Assembly (NCBI GenBank): GCA_035259145.1
Contig: DATFWQ010000059.1
Coordinates: 1 to 15,503, forward strand
Source of the DNA: CF-161 sp035259145
GTDB taxonomy: Bacteria > Chloroflexota > Dormibacteria > Dormibacterales > Dormibacteraceae
Reading direction: 5' to 3'
Length of the DNA stretch: 15,503 bases
Positions 14,062 through 15,503 of the stretch are shown here, piece after piece. The stretch's first letter is position 1. The number at the start of each line of letters is the position of its first letter. Made by a program: the position numbers and the translations under genes. Under the pieces are notes generated by a model. It was not told where the DNA came from, ran no database searches, and saw only the letters and a program-made list of their open reading frames with translations.

Positions 14062-15503
14062 ATGGGAGCAACGAGGGGCAACGCCGAGGAGCTCGGCCGA
14101 GCACTTGCCCGCGCGAGGGCGGAACGCGACCTCACGCAGCGTGGCCTGGCGGCCAAAGCGGGCCTCAGCCCGAGATCGGCGGGCAGCATCAGCCGGCTCG
14201 AGAAAGGGTTCGGTGGTATCCCCCACCGATCGACGCTGGAGCGCTATCTGCGAGCGCTTGAGCTCGATGACAACCGCCGCCGGGAACTGCTGTCGCTCGC
14301 GGGCTACGCGGAGGAGATCGCCACCACAGCGAACTGGGACGCTGTCGTGCGCCTGCTGGGGGAGTGCGCCAATCCGCATCCGCTCAATCACCTCGATCTC
14401 GAGGCCCTGGGACCCCAGGCTCTGTTCGAGCATGGGCATCTGCTGGAACGCTTCCAGGTGGCCGAGGCAGCCGTGACCCTCCTGCGTGTCACGGCCGGTT
14501 CCCGGTCGAAGATGGAAGGGGCTGTCACAACCAGCAGCGGGCTTCCCTACGCGCTCGGCATCAGTCTCCTCGGAGCAGACGACCACTTCGACGAGGACCT
14601 CGCCGCCCGCTGGGAGAGCGGGCTGGGCCTGGTCCTTCAGACCGGCGCGCGGGTGGTCGAGGTATTCGACCTCGGCACCGACGCAACGTACGCGGTTGAC
14701 GTCGTGACGAAGATATTGAGACGGCTGGCGATTGCCCCTGAGGTCGACTATCAGGCGCGCTATTTCTCCATGGACCCAAGCCGCAGGTCGCCGGCTAACG
14801 TTCTCGTGGCGCCTGGCCTGGCGGGCTTGCTCTTGGGGGCAAGTCGCGATGCCGATGTCGGCTCCGGCCCAGATATGGCCCTCACGTTCAGGGCGCCGGC
14901 CGGTCGTCAAGAAGAACTTCAGCGGCCGGGACTGTCCTTCCTGGAGGGCCAGTTCGAACGCATCCGGCGCCGGGAGAGTAAGCGGCTGCTGCGCGTGTTC
15001 AGCTGGCCCTGGAAGGTGGAGTCCGGACAGGGCCAGGCCGAAAAGGCCCTCGAGTGGGAGGCCGACGTCGCCTACGACGAGGAGTCAGAAGCTGATCATT
15101 ATCAGGTCAAGAGGGGTCTGACCCGCCTGCTGGTCCCGCAAGACATCTGGCTGAAGCGAGTCCAGGAGGCCTGGCAGGGTCATGTGGAGGTGCTCAACCA
15201 CCTGGACCGCCACGCGGCCTACCGCAAGCAGCGTCAGCGCGCGTTCATGAGCCAGCTGGGTCGCTTTCACCACAGGTCGGTCGCCACCCGGGCGGCGATT
15301 GAAGCGCTCGTCGATCACGGCGACGCCACGAGGCTCGACGACATGCTGGCCGGTCCAGACAAAACGCCGCTGCCGCCCGACGTGGTGCGCAGGGTTCTCG
15401 AGTCTCTACTCGAGCACATGCGCAACGGCTACGAGCTGGCGCTCCTGGACCGTACCGAGGCGCGGCAGCTGCCCATCTTTGAATGGGCGGTGAAGGATCG
15501 TCG
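14062..15503 (+). CDS. XRE-family transcriptional regulator with long C-terminal part (incomplete)
   Basis: The frame is open for 480 codons to the window end, so the C-terminus is missing. Residues about 9-55 form a helix-turn-helix of the Cro/C1 type (LGRALARARAERDLTQRGLA, then SRLEKG). A helical extension follows (TLERYLRALELDDNRRRELL). Residues about 145-290 look like a mixed alpha/beta domain (VTLLRVTAGSRSKMEGAVTT, VLQTGARVVEVFDLGTDATY, NVLVAPGLAGLLLG). The last ~190 residues are helical and charged. The C-terminal part could sense a ligand or a protein partner; I do not recognise it. Starts ATG 14062, ATG 14038, GTG 14035 and TTG 14017 are in frame. I chose 14062 because it directly precedes the conserved domain, but none has a clear ribosome site. 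It is divergent from the small leftward genes. Confidence 0.85.
   Translation, partial: MGATRGNAEELGRALARARAERDLTQRGLAAKAGLSPRSAGSISRLEKGFGGIPHRSTLERYLRALELDDNRRRELLSLAGYAEEIATTANWDAVVRLLGECANPHPLNHLDLEALGPQALFEHGHLLERFQVAEAAVTLLRVTAGSRSKMEGAVTTSSGLPYALGISLLGADDHFDEDLAARWESGLGLVLQTGARVVEVFDLGTDATYAVDVVTKILRRLAIAPEVDYQARYFSMDPSRRSPANVLVAPGLAGLLLGASRDADVGSGPDMALTFRAPAGRQEELQRPGLSFLEGQFERIRRRESKRLLRVFSWPWKVESGQGQAEKALEWEADVAYDEESEADHYQVKRGLTRLLVPQDIWLKRVQEAWQGHVEVLNHLDRHAAYRKQRQRAFMSQLGRFHHRSVATRAAIEALVDHGDATRLDDMLAGPDKTPLPPDVVRRVLESLLEHMRNGYELALLDRTEARQLPIFEWAVKDR

Noticed and set aside
13855..14910. 351-codon minus-strand frame opposite the XRE gene
   Set aside because: The plus frame contains a recognisable helix-turn-helix and runs to the window end. 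The minus frame has no family-like pattern and mirrors the GC-rich codons.

Overview
The window is high-GC bacterial DNA, with strong G/C preference at third codon positions, frequent GTG starts, tightly packed genes and 1-4 bp overlaps. No rRNA, tRNA, CRISPR array or transposase was seen. The gene content (DesK/DesR-type and OmpR-type two-component pairs, ABC exporters, a Ser/Thr protein kinase, a GT-C membrane glycosyltransferase, a large XRE regulator) fits a soil-type Actinomycetota or Chloroflexota genome. The sequence alone does not decide between them.

Region A (1-3919). After the last 36 codons of an unidentified rightward gene, a leftward pair encodes a DesK-like histidine kinase and a NarL/LuxR-type response regulator (overlapping GTGA). 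It is divergent from a rightward ABC-2 export pair (ATPase plus permease). This is the common arrangement of a two-component system beside the exporter it probably controls. Two GC-rich hairpins with a 21-bp-period direct repeat lie just after the permease.

Region B (about 4080-13476) is the most interesting part: a rightward, nearly gapless cassette. In order it holds an ABC exporter half with a degenerate ATPase site (Asp for the catalytic Glu, Gln for the switch His), a soluble non-RD Ser/Thr protein kinase, a secreted and membrane-anchored Cys/His-rich protein, a second ABC exporter half with a complete ATPase site, a 39-residue very basic Thr/His-rich peptide behind a perfect Shine-Dalgarno sequence, a hairpin, a small membrane-anchored protein with a Gly/His/Asp tail, an OmpR-type response regulator, its histidine kinase, and a GT-C-type membrane glycosyltransferase. 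The two ABC halves look like a heterodimeric exporter split around the kinase and the secreted protein. Two 11-bp-period direct repeats of CTCAT type, the classical layout for OmpR-family regulators, each end exactly 33 nt before a GTG start (ABC half 1 and the secreted Cys/His protein). This suggests autoregulation by the cassette's own regulator. My working hypothesis is a self-regulated peptide-export or envelope/metal-sensing system whose possible cargo or kinase substrate is the 39-residue peptide.

Region C (13395-15503). A leftward pair of small unknown genes (27 and 108 codons) overlaps the end of the glycosyltransferase and follows a locally AT-rich region with a TATAAT box. A rightward XRE-family regulator with a long uncharacterised C-terminal part runs off the window end.
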